Of a stretch of 64,000 nucleotides of DNA, positions 1 through 10,829 are shown piece after piece. A model generated the notes under the pieces. That model did no database searches. It saw only the letters and a list, made by a program, of their open reading frames with translations, and was not told the origin of the DNA. The DNA comes from Rehmannia glutinosa (Eukaryota; Streptophyta; Magnoliopsida; Lamiales; Orobanchaceae): positions 26,822,317-26,886,316 of the forward strand of contig CM071931.1 of assembly GCA_016081115.2 (NCBI GenBank), given 5' to 3'. Each line of letters begins with the position of its first letter. Position 1 is the stretch's first letter. A program made the position numbers and the translations under genes.

Positions 1-275
1 CATGGCTAATAATCTCGAGACTCACTCATCTTCACTTGCTCAGGGCATCCGATTAAGAAAAGTGAAATAAGTCTTGATATTGAGATTGACAAATTTGCCC
101 ACCACACCACCCTGTACTCACGGGCTACTCCTCTTCCCAAAATGATGTACCATTTGGGAAAGTAAACTCTGTCATTGATTGGCTGAATTCTCAATAGTGC
201 AAAGGTCAGCAAGAATGCAAAAGCACTCAGTATATTGATAAGTGCCGACACCCCAATATCCCCAAGTGTTGCCAT
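1..275 (-). pseudogene. OSCA/CSC1-like hyperosmolality-gated channel, 5' fragment, frameshifted
   Basis: Members of this family (OSCA/CSC1, DUF221-related) are plasma-membrane cation channels opened by osmotic or mechanical stress. Reading leftward from an ATG at 273-275, the protein begins MATLGDIGVSALINILSAF and continues through a hydrophobic first membrane segment to a block reading LLRIQPINDRVYFPKWY, which is highly characteristic of the N-terminus of this family. After PKWY the reading frame is lost. The expected GKFVNLNIKTYFTFLN stretch lies in another frame, and the later KMSES motif is back in the first frame, so at least two small indels are present and a stop follows. The gene would continue beyond the left edge. 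Upstream (276-300) is AT-rich with a TATAAA-like string. Family identity is fairly sure. Whether this is a true pseudogene or an assembly error in a live gene cannot be told from 275 bases. Confidence 0.72.
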
Positions 276-1067
276 TTATTTTGTTTATATGCTTCAATTC
301 ACACAATTCAATTTTCACAACTGCAAGAATGAAAAATGTGAAAAGAAAGAACAAAAGGAGATGAACAAAAATGATAGAAGAATTATTTTCTTGGTGGGCT
401 TTTTCTTGTCTTTATGCTTTAGGGGCAATTGGTGACATCTTCAAAAGCAAGCGATTACAATGAAATCCCATGTCAAACTCTTCATAGTCATGTAAGTGTA
501 ATACAAAGTCAAGTTACAAGATATCATAAATGCGGCACTTTTAAGGATAATTATAAAAATACTACTTCTCAAACAAAAATGTCAGAATCATATTCACAAA
601 TAAAGCGTCTGTCTGACAGACACAAAATACATAATTAATTGCCAGAATTGGTCAAAAAGTGCCTGAGACTTACCATAAAACAAATGAACTCACATTCAAA
701 GCACATAGTTCCATTTCTCGTCAAAATCATACATCTGAATAGCAAATAGCCAATCAAAAACATTAACAAAAACCATTAAGATATTTTACTACGACGCATT
801 ACATAATGAATTGGATTTGTAATTCCAAAAACCAGTACATAATCACACAACTCACCTAGATCATTTGCTGAATAACAAATACAGAGAAATTAAGGTTCCC
901 AATTGCAAAAGCACTCCGCTACTTCCTGTAAGAAATTTCAAAAAGCATTCAATGAAGTATCAAACACGAATACCAATATGGTAAGAACTTTTGAGTGAAA
1001 AATTCTAGTTTCACGTACCACAGTGCAATAAATTTTCAGCATTTTGAATAGGCTACCATCAACTTTC
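276..1067. other. AT-rich intergenic stretch, no gene seen
   Basis: This lies between the OSCA-like start and the 3' end of the CACTA transposase. It should contain the 3' terminus of that transposon, but no CACTA-type terminal sequence could be picked out by eye. A small perfect palindrome with arms GTCTGTC/GACAGAC sits at 607-621. Nothing else could be assigned. Confidence 0.5.
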
Positions 1068-4000
1068 CTAATTATCATCATCACTCTCATTATCAGAATT
1101 GTCGTTCTTCTGAGAATCTTCTTCACTACTACAATATTCAATCATAGTGTCATCAAACTCATCTTCCTCATCAACATCATCTAAACTTGTTATCTCGGCA
1201 ACTTCAGGTATTTTTGCAATTATTGATTAAATCGATGTCTTCGGGATCCAAGTCGTCCCTACTTAGTGATTCTATTTCACCAAGACTAACTTCAAATGTA
1301 TCATTTACATCATTCTCTTGATATACTACATTTTCCACATATACAAATTCATCCACATGTATTTCTTCATCTTGCATCTCATCAACATCATAAACATGTC
1401 TATGTTGGAATGGTTGCACTACTCGCCAATCACGTCCTAATTTAGGATCATGAATATAAAAAACTTGTCTTGCTTGATCAGCTAGTATATAAGAATCATC
1501 CTCATACCATTTTCCAATAACTTTAACACTTGTTATATTTCATTCTTTTGTATCCCTGTTCTTTTTACTCCCAAGATCAAACCATTCACATCTAAATATA
1601 GTAACATGTCTATCTTTCACATAATCGAGTTGAATGATATCGCTTAGAACCCATAAAATTCAATGGTATCTTTGCCATGGTTACCTTCCACCACGATTCC
1701 ACTATTTTGAGTTTTACGACGACTATCACGTTCTTTAGTTAGAAATCTTGCTCCATTCACAATGCAACCAGCATACTTTCTTGCACACCTGTGCGGTGCA
1801 CATGCAAGTGAATACAAAGATTCGTTTCGTGATGATGGTTCTCCATGATATAATTGAGTCACCTGAAAAAATAAGAATGAGAAAAATCAAAATATGATGA
1901 TAACATATTTTATATATGTTTGCAACTATAACATTACATGTTTCTTGAACCATGCGGAAATGATCTTTGTGTTCTTGTTCTATATTTTTACAACCACCCA
2001 ATAAAGCTCCTCCTTGTGCCTTCTACAATCCATTACAATATGTATTTCAAATTATAAAATAGTTGTGTATTTTGTTTTGTATGTTTAAAATAAAACTATA
2101 CACTTACTCAAATATGGTTCAATCTCTTCACAATTTTGAAAGACAAACCATTGTGTCGTATTGAACTCCTCCTCGATAATTCCACAAACTTTGTTGCTAC
2201 AAAATGACGACATTTTTGTGAGAAAATCGGTAGACTATCATCAATTTCTATATCATTATTTCGCTCTTCTCGGTTAAATCTAGTCTTAATTCCCCGCAAG
2301 TACATCAAGCAAAAGTTAAACACTCTTTTGCGATGTAAACTCTCTCGCAGAATCGAACCTTCTGATGAGCTTTATTGCGCACACTCTGCTTGAAACCACA
2401 TAATGATCTACCAAAACAAAATGATTACGAATACATGGCAAGTATATATCTAGATAATGATTGTATAGTTTAATGTTGATTACCTTTCAATGGGATACAT
2501 CCATCTAAAATGAATCGAGGCCACTGCAACGCCACATTCGGTAAATGAATAGCAAATGAACCATGACGTCAAAAAAAGCGAGAGGATATATCTTTTCAAG
2601 TTTACACAAAATCAAGCAAATGTCTCCTCTCATTTTTTCCAATTCAGTTCTCTTCAACTTCTTACAACACAAACGCTGAAAAAAATGGCCTAACTCGGCC
2701 AACACGTCTCACACTTCCTTAGTTAAAGATCCACGAATTCCAACAGGAAGTATTCGTTGTAAGAGTACATGACAATCGTGACTTTTCATTCCAGATATCT
2801 TTTGATCACTCGAACTAACACAACGAGAGATATTTGAAGCATACCCATCGAAATTTATGATTTTAGAAACTCACAAAAGTCTTGTCTTTTCTTTCTTTTT
2901 CATAACATAGCATGCATCGTGCATCACATATTTTCCATCACTTCTCTTTATCAAGTGCAACTCCTGCGAATTTTCATGTCCTCCAAATCTTGCCTTGCCT
3001 TGATGGTATCTTTTGTTTTTCCATCCACGCTCATCAAGGTACCTAATATACTCTCACATATATTCTTTTCGATATGCATTACATCTAAATTGTGTTTTAA
3101 CTTCAACTTACTCCAATATGGCAAATTAAAGAGAATGCTACGTTTAGTCGATTCAATTCCTCTCAGTTTCCGCTTCCTTTTTTGTTGCCATGCTTGCTTG
3201 GTGTGATGTTTTTCTAGTCTTTCCAATTGCATAAACAAATCCTCCTCGCTTAAATCTCTAGGTGCTTCGTTATCTTCTCTTTTTCCATTAAACATTCTAC
3301 TTTTCCAAGCATGATCTTTTGGTAAAAACGGCGATGTCCCATGTAACATATTTCATTTCGCAATCGAATGGAACACGTATGCTCATTACAAATCGACAAG
3401 CCATGTACCCTTTGGTACTCCATCCAAAAAGACCACCATATGCTTTGGAAAGTCATTTATTGTCCACAAAACAGCAGCATGCAATTGGTATTTCTTCTTA
3501 CAAGCAACATCAAAGGTTTCTGCCCCCTCTACCCACAATTCTTTTAACTCCTCAATTAACGGCCGTAAGTAGACATCAATGTCTTTTCCAGGTGAATTCT
3601 TCCCTGAAATTAGCAAAGACAACATAAAGAATGGATCTTTCATGCAATCCCGGTGGGAGATTCAATGAGGCTAGAATCACTCACCACATCTTTGTAAGTG
3701 GTGCTTAAGTTTCCAAATGGATTAAAACCATCTGCCGGTAGCTAGCCTAACATTTCTGGGATCACTTGCAAACCATGGAAACTTCGACATCAAATTGTTT
3801 CCATGCTATGGAATCTGTTTGGTCCGCATATAATCATCGCAATGCATTTTCTTTATGCCACACCATCTTTTTGAAGTTTTAAAACATGAAAAGCGCTTTG
3901 AAGTCGGGTTTCAATGGGAAATACCTTAAAATCTTTTGTGGTATCTTTTCCCTACCCCATCGTTGACCTTCCATCGAGAAGTCCCACACGTGGGCAATTC

Positions 4001-4713
4001 TCCAACTTTGTATTCTTTTTCCAAAATAAGGCACAATCGTATTTACAAACATGAATGCATTCATATCCTAATCCCAAGTCTCGCAGAAATATTTTAGCTT
4101 CATAGTAAGAATTCGGAAGTGTCTCTCCATTAGGAAAAGACAATTTCATCAACCTCAAAATCATGTCTATAGTTTTATTACTCAACCTATTATATACTTT
4201 CAAGTTGAAGCAAATGGCATTTGAATGATAAAAGATGTTCTTGAAATCTTTTTACGGACCGGATATAGTTCGGTTTTAGCATCCTTTATAAGTGTCTCGA
4301 GATACTGCGAATACCACCAGTATCAATATTATTGCCATCATTGTTCGTTGATTGACAGTACTGCTCTCCAAGGTCAAATAACATGTCATTAAGACCATCA
4401 TCTTCATATTCTTCATCATTTTCGTCTAACGACTCATTATGGATTCCATCATCCACATTAGTAGGTGTTCTATCTCGATTATTTGAACTTGGTTCACCAT
4501 GATAAAACCATGTGATATACCCCGGATCTATCCCCGTGCAAAATATGATTTTAACTATTTTTTATCTTTTATTACTAAGTTCAAACAGTCTATACATGGA
4601 CATCGAATATCGCATTCCTGACTCATATGAGATTCAACAAATTTCATAAAATTATTTACCCCATCTACATAAGTCTTAGACCACTTGACTGCATGCATCC
4701 AACTCTTGTCCAT
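1068..4713 (-). pseudogene. CACTA (En/Spm) TNP2-type transposase, decayed
   Basis: Such proteins (TNPD/TNP2) cut and paste CACTA elements in the nucleus. Pieces appear in the expected order from right to left. First is the N-terminal transposase-associated domain from the ATG at 4711-4713 (MDKSWMHAVKWSKTYVDGV, then a CPCIDC cysteine motif near 4600). Next is the start of the TNP2 core at 3952-4203 (LSNKTIDMILRLMKLSFPNG), and then the core at 3386-3643 (SGKNSPGKDIDVYLRPLIEE, with LWTINDFP further along). At 2951-3349 is DVMHIEKNICESILGTLMS, a strong family signature. A DUF4218-like block lies at 2505-2705 and continues at 2108-2323. A DUF4216-like block lies at 1644-1862 (KERDSRRKTQNSGIVVEG). 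The acidic C-terminal tail ends at a stop at 1068-1070. Frameshifts and stops separate most blocks (one is a one-base shift near 1204), so no protein can be made. The usual gene has introns, and some breaks may be splice sites. Confidence 0.88.
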
Positions 4714-6583
4714 TTTGCAAATGACCTAAGACAAAAAAGCTTCAAACATCATACAATGATCCAAATATCAATTTATATTATTTAATCACACAAAAAGTGA
4801 GAGTAGAAAAACAAATAGAAAAAATAGAGAGTGGAAAAACTCATATAGCAATCTTGGTTGCACTTGATTATTTTTCACAAAGAAATAGCATATTAATATA
4901 TAGGGTTAATTATAACGGATGCTTTGAGGTTCAATCTAAGTACAAAAACACAATCTATTTATCTTTCAATAGTAAAAATACCCCCTTAAGATATTAAAAA
5001 CATCCCCTTGCAATTTGTATTTACTTAAGGAATACCTCTCCCTTTTCTTGACTTTGTACGAAATGAAAATGTTATCCTCGATATTTGACCCATCAAGTTA
5101 ACAGGTTAATTTGGCATTTAGCTTAAGCAAAATGCCTCTTTTTACCCTTCTCGGATGTATCATGTATAATAGTAAGTACTTTCTAAAACAATGGAGCATT
5201 TTTAAGCTAAAATTTGGGCATAGACATTTGAAATAGATTACTCATTGAAAATATGGTTACAAATTCATCGGCTCATGCAAAGAAAGCGCATTCGCAGGCA
5301 AATCCGAACATTCCTTACCAGAAAATAGTTTATTATCCTACACAAGGCTACCATAAATATGGTAAACTTGTTCTCTGAAAATGTTTATTATCATGTCAAG
5401 TGAACTAGTTAACTCATACCCATGATAAGCAGGGAATCATCATGTCAAGTTATACACATACTTTAATCGATCATTACATATAATCGAATATGTATAAAGT
5501 GGAAAACTAAGGATCAGTAACTCATGTAGCCTTCCTATGAACTCCGTTATAGCTTATCTTTATATTCCAAGTTGGGAAAACATATAAGTGACGATAAGGG
5601 TGAGAATGATTAGCTCCCACATTGATCTTTGCCTGGTTCTTTAGTTTTGAATATTCATTTCTTTAAGATTTTTTGGATGGGAATACAACTCTTTAAAAAT
5701 AGTGTCATCTCGCACAAAGAATATCATATGACCGCTTTCAACTTGTATCCTGGTTTCATTTAATTAACAAAAGAGTTCTAAACATTCCTATTCCAAGTCT
5801 AGAGGATGCCAAATGGATAAAATGTCAGCTTATAATTTTTCCTTCCCAAAAAGAAAGGCATCGTATGTAGTCAAGGGCATACTATCTATATGGTATATCA
5901 AGTTCCTTAATCAATAATATTTTTCCTCTTGCTTAAAAAGACAATATCAAGTCAACAAAACATTACAAAGATAGACAAAGGTAAACTCACAATATGGTGT
6001 ATCAAGTTCCTAGATCAAGGATTACATTTCCTATTTGCTTAAAAATACAATAGAGAACCAACCAAACATTTTGGCCGATCTCTAACAATCAAACGATTCT
6101 CCGAAATTGTTCTCGCAAAAATTCCTAACTCTTGAGATTGCACCATCACCGCCCAACAACGGTTTGAGGTAAAATATGAACCGTATAATTGCGTTGTAGC
6201 GGATGAAAGCTTAAGGCAACAAAATAGAAAAAGAAAATAACATGTATTTGTCCATTATCGAATAAGTGAAATATGAACCTGTTTTCCATTAACTTTATGC
6301 ACCCAATCATATCAGCACATTCTTTATAAACATCAATTATTCTCCTGACCTAAAATAATCAAAATTGTCCTATCTTATGATAAAACAGAAGAACTGACTT
6401 TTTTGGAAAAATTTCAAATCCTAGATAATAGGGAGAAAACAAAGTAAAAGATATTGATTGAAAGCTATGAATTAAACCATAACATTGGTACTAATATCTC
6501 AAACCAACGGACAGTCTAAGTGGGAGATAGGGTTGTACCTGCAATTGGCGGATTTGGGTTGAAAGGGTTGATGCGCAAGAGTT
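4714..6583. other. AT-rich non-coding stretch upstream of the CACTA transposase
   Basis: No open frame with recognisable protein was found on either strand. It probably contains the 5' region of the CACTA element that carries the minus-strand transposase, but no CACTA terminus was seen. A diverged direct repeat lies at 5885-6075 and is listed separately. Confidence 0.45.
5885..6075. repeat. Diverged direct repeat, two copies about 105 bp apart
   Basis: Two copies share the order ATATGGTRTATCAAGTTCCT, then ATCAA, then TTTCCT, then TTGCTTAAAAA, then ACAATA. The first starts near 5889 and the second near 5993. This looks like an old local duplication. No terminal inverted repeats or coding capacity are visible. 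Confidence 0.55.
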
Positions 6584-7168
6584 TTACTGAGTGCGGCTTC
6601 CGAGACGGCAAAAAAGCGGGGAGCGCGCTGCGGTTTTGGTGATTCGGGATCGATCCAGGACAAAAAAAGTCGAGATTGACAAAAGTAGTAGGCGAGATGG
6701 ATAGAAGCGTGTTGTTACCAAATCACTTTTTTTTGAGAAATATTCAAGAGTTAAATCGGTCTCTATTTTTCCTTTTGTCTTTGTCAATGTGATTGCAAAT
6801 TTAAAAAAAGGGCTTTACATTTTTAAATAAAGTTGCTCTTTTGAACCTACCTAAAAGTTTCTTTATTAGTTACAAGAATTATTAATTAGCCCTCATAATG
6901 TTGTTGCTTTAATTATGTTATCTTTTGACAAAAAAAATCGAAAATTAGAGAAAATATGCATCTAATAAGATGTCATATTTTGTTTGGTTTCGATTCAACC
7001 AAATTTTCGATTTCGATTCGATTAAATCCTATTACCAATTGTATAGAGTCCTATTTTGTTTTTTTTTTTTGCAGTGTTCGACTTTTGTTTTATTTTTTTT
7101 GTGGGAGCAAAAGCTTGTTTTTCAAAGACATTAAAATTAGATTAGAATTACCAACTTAACCTAACGAG
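6584..7168. other. Unassigned stretch with a GC-richer core
   Basis: The block around 6540-6680 is less AT-rich than its surroundings. On the minus strand it ends in a GCAG|GTAC string near 6537 that could be a splice donor, so it might be an untranslated or short coding first exon. A 67-codon open frame (6584-6787, minus) shows no recognisable domain. Nothing firmer can be said. Confidence 0.2.

Positions 7169-7195
<27 letters not shown>
7169..7195. repeat. (TA)n microsatellite
   Basis: About 13 uninterrupted TA units in an AT-rich intergenic setting. Confidence 0.95.
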
Positions 7196-7199
<4 letters not shown>

Positions 7200-7319
7200 G
7201 GATTGAAAACGTGTGGTATCTAAATACCTATTTTTGAAGAGACAACTTTCTACTTGGCGTTTTTATTGGATTTATCAACATTTCACATTATGCATTACTT
7301 GTGTAAAAGATTTTGGATG

Positions 7320-7895
7320 GGTTGTGTAGGGTAAGATATCTAGATACCAATATTCGCCCTATCCTTAGAATCCAGAGCGGGCGAGACAGTCGACCGATCC
7401 CCCGCACATATTAAATAAATTTAAATAGAAAAAATGAAGAAAAAGAAAATAATATATTTATTTTTAATATATTTATAAAATATTATTTACAAAATTTTAT
7501 TATCAATTTATAAATATTAGATATAATATTAAATGATAAAAATAATATTATTATATATATTATTTATGCAAAATATATATTAAATATATTAAAAAATATA
7601 TAAATGTAGGGCGGGTACATGAGATCGGTCGAAATTGTCATCCCTAGTATTAATTGTTAAAAAAGACATCATATTACATATTGTTTTTCATGATAGTTTG
7701 TATTAACTGTTAAAATAAAATGGGTTGAGTGTGTACGGAGTATGCGAGTATCGACAAGTAGGTATATGGGACGGGTACATATAATTTGTGCAATTTCTAA
7801 ATTGAGTTTGGGGACGATGTGAAGTATTAATATTACAAAGTACGCAGTATGAATATCATTAAATGGGTGAATACCTACCCTTTGTCATCCCTAGA
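7320..7895. repeat. Cluster of hAT-type MITE-like ends
   Basis: Two right-end-like strings, TTGTCATCCCTA, end at 7646 and 7893. They match the common plant hAT-type MITE terminus TAGGGATGnCAA read in reverse. A GGGTAAGATATCTAGATACC-like segment near 7330 resembles one near 9265. Exact element borders and target duplications were not resolved, so the unit structure is uncertain. Confidence 0.35.
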
Positions 7896-7899
7896 GGTG

Positions 7900-8230
7900 T
7901 AAGCGAGTCAATCCGAAGACAAAATATTTGTTCAAACTTATTTGAACTTAATCGAAATTTAACATTATGTTTGAGATTGATTTGATTATTAATGGCATCG
8001 AGCTCGAACGAACTTTAGTCGAACTAAACACCAAATGAGCTCGAGCATGCAACTTAATATTTTTACACATATTGTTTTTAATTAATCGAAATCGAAATAA
8101 CCGAGATTTATATTATTATCAAATAGAAATATGTTCAAACTTGGTTGTTATGTTAATGAGTGGAGCTCAAAACGAGCTTTTAATGATCAATCTCGTATTT
8201 ATTATCGATTAGCTTGGTTCGTTTTGGTAT
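7900..8230. repeat. Dispersed GAGCTCGAAC-rich repeat, copy 1
   Basis: The text is dominated by variants of TCGAGCTCGAACGAAC and TTCAAACTTGGTTnGTTATG. The same strings return in the same order at 9480-9925, so this is a dispersed family. It has no coding capacity. It is probably a non-autonomous DNA element, but no terminal repeats were resolved. Confidence 0.5.
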
Positions 8231-8385
8231 AAGGTAGATACAATATTATAATTATCCATATAATAGAATAGTACTATATTTTAATAAATTCTATAATTAA
8301 TCTACAAATTTAGGGCTGGAAATATATATCCTGTAGAGTCGATCGAGATTCCGAGAGCGAGGCGAGAGCGAGAGAGGCGAGAGAG

Positions 8386-8426
8386 ATGAGAGGGTTGAGT
8401 TCTCTGTTGCCGTTTGTTCAATCGAG
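8386..8426 (+). other. Candidate first coding exon with consensus splice donor
   Basis: A purine-rich GAGAGCGAGGCGAGAG leader is followed by ATG at 8386 and 13 further codons reading RGLSSLLPFVQSR. It stops exactly at AG|GTAAGT, a near-perfect plant 5' splice site at 8427. The short Ser/Leu/Arg start would fit an organelle-targeted protein, but no downstream exon was recognised in the AT-rich sequence that follows. It may be the stranded first exon of a broken gene, or chance. Confidence 0.3.
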
Positions 8427-8430
8427 GTAA

Positions 8431-10430
8431 GTTACAAAAAAGTGCTTTTCTTGACAACAAAAAGAGTGCTTTTCTTAACACAAAAAAAAGTCCTTTTTTT
8501 GTGTTTTCAGCCTCAGTTTTCGAATATTTAGAAGGTAAAATTGCTTTCTTTTATAAGAGTTGGTATTCACAATTAACCAAATTCTATGGCTAGCCTAGTG
8601 GATTGAGCTTCGTTTTCTACTCACAGGTCATGTGTTCAAATTTTTGCAGTATCAAAATCATTTTTTTTGCTTTTCTTTTTGTGTTCTCTTTCCTAGGGAT
8701 GGAAATAGTTGCATGGTCTTATTAAATTTTAATTTTCTTGTATTTGTCCAATGTCACCCCAATATCTTTTGTCTCTTGTTTATCTTTCATAAAGCCTAAA
8801 GTATAAAAAAAAATATTTGCATGTCCGCCACTTTCAGTTTTTCATCTTCCCCAAAAATACTATTTTTTAATCTTTATAACTTATTTGTTTTATCACTAGC
8901 TTTTGCCAAAAAAATACTATTTCTTTTACCTAGATTCTTCAGTTATCACATTATCATAGTAAAACTATTTTTTCTTTTTGAACAAATCATACTAAAACTA
9001 ATAAACTATACATAATTTTCGTTTTGTAGCCTATATAGTTTACGCACGTATATACATATACACTTAGCCGCATCTATATAAATGTGGGGAAAAAAACCAA
9101 ACCCGACCAAGTACACTGACTTTTTCGGACATTAAATGTCGTTTTGATAGAGACGACTTTCTACTCGCCTTTTTGACTATAGTTTTTAACATTTTACTTT
9201 ACTTGTGTAAATTATTTTGGAAAACAAAAAGATAACTAGGGATGTCAATGGATGGGTGGAGTCGGGTATCTAGATACCCGATCCACCCCATCCTTAGAAC
9301 GTAGCGGAGTGGTCAAACAAATTCATAATAATAAATTATTTAAGTCAATACAAGATTCTTTATTTTTGTTCTTGTTATTTACTAAAACTTATAATTTTAT
9401 TCAAACAAATAAGTTTATTTAAGTATTTTTATATTATCATAAGTAAAAATATAAAAAATTAAAATTAAAGTCATATTATTAGTTTAATATATACGAGCTT
9501 ACTATCGAGCCTATTCACGAGCTTACTAACGAGCCCGTTGACGAGCTAACGAACCAAATATCTCTAAGGTTTGAGTTTGGTTCGTTTATTTTAATGAGCC
9601 TTATTAAACGAACTCAAATGAACTTTTATCGAGTCGAGCTCGAATAGCTCACGAAACGGCTTGTTCATTTGCGTACATATGGACACATATAGATAATAGG
9701 TGTAATTTCTTAATTAGGTTTGAGACGTATATGAGTATTATTAATATTACATGGTTCGAGTATGGACTACTATAATATGTGTAATTTCTTAATTAGGTGT
9801 AATTTTTACATCTATATATTTTTTTAATTAATAGAGTCAAGCTCGAGCCGAGCTTTATATCTTATCAAGTAGAAAAATATGTTCAAACTTGGTTCGTTAT
9901 GTTAACGAACGGATCTCAAACGAGCGTTGTCCTCAAAATATTATAAGTATGTTATGTTATTTATCTATATGTTATTTGTTTTTAATGTTAGGAACTGTGA
10001 TATTTTTTATTGATTGAATAGTGTGTTGTAGTAATTTAATTTTTAAAAAACATAAATTTATTTAGTTGAAATTATTAAATACAAATAAAAATAATTTTAT
10101 TATACATAAACGAATCGGTTCTGAGTTACCTGTGAAATAAATAGGTCGGGTGCGGGTTCAAGGTTCGACATGTATAATTAAACATGTCGAGATCCGGATT
10201 GCCTTTATTCCGACCTACGAACCCTGACCCCAAACCTCGACGCAACCCAAATTAAATTCCCACCCCTAAATAGAATAATGTAAAAATTATTCAGAATAAT
10301 TTATATTTATAATTTGAATATTATATACTTATTTTGATTTATAATAAGTTATATTATATATAAATAAACTTAAATTATAAAATCAAAAATATGTTTTTTA
10401 ACCAATAATTCTCAAAACCATCATCAACCT
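8431..10430. other. AT-rich intergenic DNA with dispersed repeats, no gene
   Basis: No coding frame is credible here. A hAT-type left-end string TAGGGATGTCAATGG starts at 9237, and a right-end-like AAATTCCCACCCCTA lies near 10250-10266. A nested or composite MITE of about 1 kb is possible between them. Inside is the second copy of the GAGCTCGAAC-rich repeat. Confidence 0.4.
9480..9925. repeat. Dispersed GAGCTCGAAC-rich repeat, copy 2
   Basis: It shares with 7900-8230 the strings CGAGCTCGA, ATGTTCAAACTTGGTT and GTTATGTTAA, plus the ACGAGC-type endings. The first part (9490-9660) repeats the word ACGAGC(T/C) many times. It is non-coding. Confidence 0.5.
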
Positions 10431-10829
10431 TTTCTTCTCAAAACAAAAGGACATTTTCACGCAATCACCATTCACCATCATCAGCGTTCTTTTCTTCTCA
10501 AGCCCGTGATCGATCTGCGCCATCAATTCTCATGTAATTGAAAGAGAAATCGAAATTGAGGATCAAATTAGCAAAAATGGCCCAACAAAATTGAAACCCC
10601 CATCGTAAAGTCACCGAACAACCACCCAAATACCATCACCGATCTAACTCCACTCAACAACACTGCGCCATTGAAGCACAGGACCCGGCGGCGATGGGTT
10701 TGCACCGCGCTTTCTCGCATAACTATGAGAAGACCACACCCGGCTTGAAAATTGAAGCCATTCTTCACCCCCTTCACCGGGGACGAGGATTACTTTGTTC
10801 ATCCGTGCCCCCGCTCTTGAAGAACAGAG
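10431..10829 (+). other. GC-richer block ending in a splice-donor-like site
   Basis: This block (10431-10829) is clearly less AT-rich than either side and ends AACAGAG|GTATAT. It starts with a repeated CTTTTCTTCTCAA string (about 10430 and 10490), like a plant 5' untranslated leader. The ATG at 10576 opens only a four-codon frame. It could be a leader exon of the TNPA-like gene downstream or of a captured gene. No protein similarity was seen on either strand. Confidence 0.25.

Noticed and set aside
607..621. Perfect 15-base palindrome GTCTGTCTGACAGAC
   Set aside because: Short palindromes of this size are expected by chance in 64 kb, and nothing around it suggests a function.
10568..10777. 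69-codon minus-strand frame in a GC-richer block
   Set aside because: No homology could be recognised, and the plus strand has the better exon-like signals (leader-like start, donor at 10830).
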